A model generated the notes under the pieces. That model saw only the letters and a list, made by a program, of their open reading frames with translations. It was not told where the DNA came from and ran no database searches. From assembly GCA_938004075.1 (NCBI GenBank), contig CALKWP010000166.1, forward strand, positions 1-6,621: DNA of 6,621 bases. Reading direction: 5' to 3'. Of this stretch, positions 4,983 to 6,621 are shown one piece after another. Source of the stretch: an uncultured Methanomassiliicoccales archaeon (GTDB lineage: Archaea > Thermoplasmatota > Thermoplasmata > SG8-5). The stretch's first letter is position 1. Every line of letters starts with the position of its first letter. The position numbers and the translations under genes are program-made.

Positions 4983-5990
4983 TCAGACCACTTTTTCATT
5001 AATCTTGAGTATCTTTTCAAGCTGCTCGATTGTTTCCATTCTGGATTTTATGGTTTCGTTGCCCACCTCGCTATCTATGCGCTTGAAATCCTCAAGAATT
5101 TTTGACAGGTCGGTATCGGTTAGATAGCGTTGGCTGAATGGCAGGAAGACATCCTCTTCCCTGGCGGCGTGGAAGCGTATCAAGGGAATGTATCTCTGAA
5201 TTATCTCTTTCATGTTCAGGACGGACTTCCTGTTGTCTATGTTGTAATTTTTCACAGCAGCCTGCATCTCAGTCAGCAACGACTTGATGAGCTCGTGCTC
5301 CTTCATTATCTGGGTGAGCGATGAGCGGGTGTATATCTGGGCGGTCTTTCCATGAATGTCCTGCGCCCTAAGTATGAACAGGTCGATGTAATACAGTTCC
5401 TTCTCCTCGTGAAGCTGCCAGTTGAGTATGAATGCGGACGACGTCCCCCATTGAAGCAGTTTCTTCGGCAGGGGCCTTCCTTCCCCCAGCATATTGGCCA
5501 CAACCTCGAGGATGCCAGTGATCTTGTGCACCATCACATGCTCCCTGTTCAGAATTGCTACGGGCTCGGTTTCCATGTCCTTGAGGGGCTGCACTTTTGG
5601 GATTTTGTTCTTCTTGGTTTGAAGGACCCTTTCCGCCACATTGATTCTGGAGCGTATCACGCTTTCTGAATACGGCCTGATGATGAAATCATCCACCCCG
5701 GCATCTAGGCCTTCGACCATGTCATGTTTCTCGGTTCTTCCCGTGACAAGGATCAGATAAGATGTCCGGCTGGTCTTGAGATTGTAGTCCCTTATCCTCA
5801 TGCAGAGTTCCGGGCCGCTCATCCTGGGCATGGTCCAGTCTATGAAAGCGATATCGATTTTGTTATCCTCATAGGCGTGAAAAGCGTCTATTCCGTTGGA
5901 TGCTGTGATAACCTCGTGACCATCCTTCGCCAGCATTTTCTCCAACCTGTCTCTCGATTTCTTGTTGTCATCAACCACCAATATTATCAT
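4983..5990 (-). CDS. Response regulator receiver fused to a hemerythrin-like domain
   Basis: Cytosolic two-domain protein of 335 residues. The receiver domain (1-122) has the acidic pair D7/D8, phosphoacceptor D51 (FIDWTMPRMSG) and T83. The usually invariant Lys before Pro is Arg (R105, IIRPYS). A linker (about 123-145) leads to an all-helical hemerythrin-like domain (about 146-300). Candidate diiron ligands are H151 (or H155), H194, E195, E198, H232, H274 and E278. The H-E-x2-E and H-x3-E spacings resemble hemerythrin domains of the FBXL5 kind. A charged helical tail (about 300-335) may be coiled coil. There is no DNA-binding output domain, so it may sense O2, NO or iron and signal through protein contact. 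No histidine kinase is in the window. GGGAGG (5999-6004) lies 8 nt before the ATG, and a strong TATA/BRE element lies about 90 nt upstream. The Ogg2 gene follows. Confidence 0.88.
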   Translation of the reverse strand: MIILVVDDNKKSRDRLEKMLAKDGHEVITASNGIDAFHAYEDNKIDIAFIDWTMPRMSGPELCMRIRDYNLKTSRTSYLILVTGRTEKHDMVEGLDAGVDDFIIRPYSESVIRSRINVAERVLQTKKNKIPKVQPLKDMETEPVAILNREHVMVHKITGILEVVANMLGEGRPLPKKLLQWGTSSAFILNWQLHEEKELYYIDLFILRAQDIHGKTAQIYTRSSLTQIMKEHELIKSLLTEMQAAVKNYNIDNRKSVLNMKEIIQRYIPLIRFHAAREEDVFLPFSQRYLTDTDLSKILEDFKRIDSEVGNETIKSRMETIEQLEKILKINEKVV

Positions 5991-6076
5991 GCGTCATGCC
6001 TCCCTACGGATTGCATATCCTTCTGATGATATATTATGCTCATCCCTGAATTATAGCCCCGACGGTGATGCGAACC

Positions 6077-6090
6077 TTATAAAATTTTCG
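6077..6090 (-). promoter_or_regulatory. BRE/TATA promoter of the response regulator-ogg unit
   Basis: On the minus strand CGAAAA is followed directly by TTTTATAA, a clear archaeal BRE plus TATA arrangement. It lies just past the stop of the membrane protein gene. A start about 25 nt downstream falls near 6054, giving a 5' leader of about 60 nt before the ATG at 5990. The leader contains a second AT-rich stretch (AATATATC around 6028-6035) but no obvious operator matching the CCAA-N-TTGTA half-sites of the other promoter. Confidence 0.7.
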
Positions 6091-6099
6091 CTTGGATTA

Positions 6100-6576
6100 T
6101 CATGCGCCAATGATGAGCCATAGCCCGGAAGCGATGGTGCCGACCAGAATGAAGAAACACAGTGTCGAGACCGCCATGTGCAGCCTCTTCCATTTATTCC
6201 CAAGCATCATTGCCAGGCCGCCGGTGATCATGCTGGCGAGTGTGAGAAAGAACACGATGAGGCCCAGAGTTCCATGTCCGGAATAGAACACGCCGCCCCT
6301 GTTCTGGAGCGTGGTCCAGGCCCATAATCCAAACACTGGAATTGCCAGGAAGAAATAAGCCTTTGATATCCAGATGTGGAACTTCACAGAAACGAAATCG
6401 GGAAGGTCGGTCCAGAAATTCTCCTCCCTGTCGAACTTGAAGCCGGAAACTGTGGCAAGGCCGCAAAGGACGGTTGCGGTAGCGAGGCCGACAGCATGCC
6501 AGCCCCAATCGCTGAACCTTGTGATGCCAGCATCGTCATCCCAGCCCCGACTCTCCCAGAACCCGAGGTGGTCGTA
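6100..6576 (-). CDS. Four-helix membrane protein, possible cytochrome b561-like (5' end missing)
   Basis: C-terminal 158 residues of an integral membrane protein. The true start lies outside the contig. An apparent start ahead of YDHLGFWE encodes LFRS from the adapter and is not real. Four hydrophobic helices are visible at about residues 27-45, 71-90, 101-125 and 133-156. Histidines sit at or near helix ends: H27 (GWHAVG), H67 (KFHIWI), H101 (SGHGTLG) and H133 (RLHMAV). This is the pattern expected of a diheme b-type cytochrome such as the b561 group, but no family signature is decisive. The loop between helices 1 and 2 (about 46-66) is acidic. If it binds heme it would move electrons across or along the membrane. 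It ends before the promoter of the response regulator gene, so it is probably in a separate unit. The function remains a hypothesis. Confidence 0.75.
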   Translation of the reverse strand, partial: YDHLGFWESRGWDDDAGITRFSDWGWHAVGLATATVLCGLATVSGFKFDREENFWTDLPDFVSVKFHIWISKAYFFLAIPVFGLWAWTTLQNRGGVFYSGHGTLGLIVFFLTLASMITGGLAMMLGNKWKRLHMAVSTLCFFILVGTIASGLWLIIGA

Positions 6577-6621
6577 AGATCGGAAGAGCACACGTCTGAA
6601 CTCCAGTCACGAATCACCATC
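6577..6621. other. Illumina read-through adapter with i7 index (not biological)
   Basis: Positions 6577-6610 match the TruSeq adapter exactly (AGATCGGAAGAGC to CTCCAGTCAC). They are followed by the index GAATCACC (6611-6618) and ATC, the beginning of the P7 sequence. The index is the reverse complement of the one at positions 18-25. Native sequence ends at about 6576. Confidence 0.98.

Noticed and set aside
6384..6620. Minus-strand open frame starting VIRDWSSDVCSSDL
   Set aside because: The N-terminus is translated Illumina adapter and the rest is out of frame with the membrane protein gene.
1..6621. Terminal inverted repeat suggesting a transposon or linear plasmid
   Set aside because: The repeat is the sequencing adapter and its index, so it is not genomic.

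Overview
This window is a metagenome-type contig of probable anaerobic archaeal DNA (native insert about 60-6576), with Illumina adapter sequence left on both ends. Archaeal origin is inferred from promoters with BRE/TATA elements (CGAAAA followed by TTTTATAA, and CTTATATA), from an Ogg2-type 8-oxoguanine glycosylase that ends in the family's C-terminal lysine, and from a superoxide reductase/rubredoxin/flavodiiron set typical of anaerobes. A thermoplasmatotal archaeon is possible, but the window does not prove the lineage. All genes lie on the minus strand, so transcription runs from high to low coordinates.

Region 1 (6576 to 6100) is the 3' part of a four-helix membrane protein with histidines placed like those of diheme cytochrome b561-type proteins. 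It is cut by the adapter. A strong TATA/BRE promoter at about 6077-6090 follows it.

Region 2 (5990 to 4328) is a two-gene unit. It encodes a response regulator fused to a hemerythrin-like domain, then an Ogg2 8-oxoguanine DNA glycosylase/lyase.

Region 3 (4327 to 4058) is intergenic. It holds a chain of hairpins, two of them diverged copies of one 8-bp stem capped by a GNRA-type tetraloop. After these comes the promoter of the next operon, with three copies of a CCAA-N-TTGTA-N-T half-site between the TATA box and the first gene.

Region 4 (4057 to 61) is a tightly packed nine-gene oxygen and peroxide defence operon: PerR-like regulator, rubredoxin 2, Prx6-type peroxiredoxin, ferredoxin, rubrerythrin, rubredoxin 1, class A flavodiiron protein, two-centre superoxide reductase (desulfoferrodoxin), and ferritin truncated by the adapter. 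Together the products would reduce O2 to water (flavodiiron protein), superoxide to peroxide (superoxide reductase), and peroxide to water (rubrerythrin, peroxiredoxin). Ferritin would store the iron that otherwise drives Fenton chemistry. The two rubredoxins and the ferredoxin would supply electrons. The first gene product probably represses the whole operon until peroxide oxidises it.

I found no tRNA, rRNA, CRISPR array or transposase gene. The main novelty candidates are the multi-half-site operator, the response regulator-hemerythrin/Ogg2 pairing, the GNRA hairpin cluster, the Cys-rich N-terminus of the peroxiredoxin, and the ferredoxin whose first cluster motif has His where Cys is usual.
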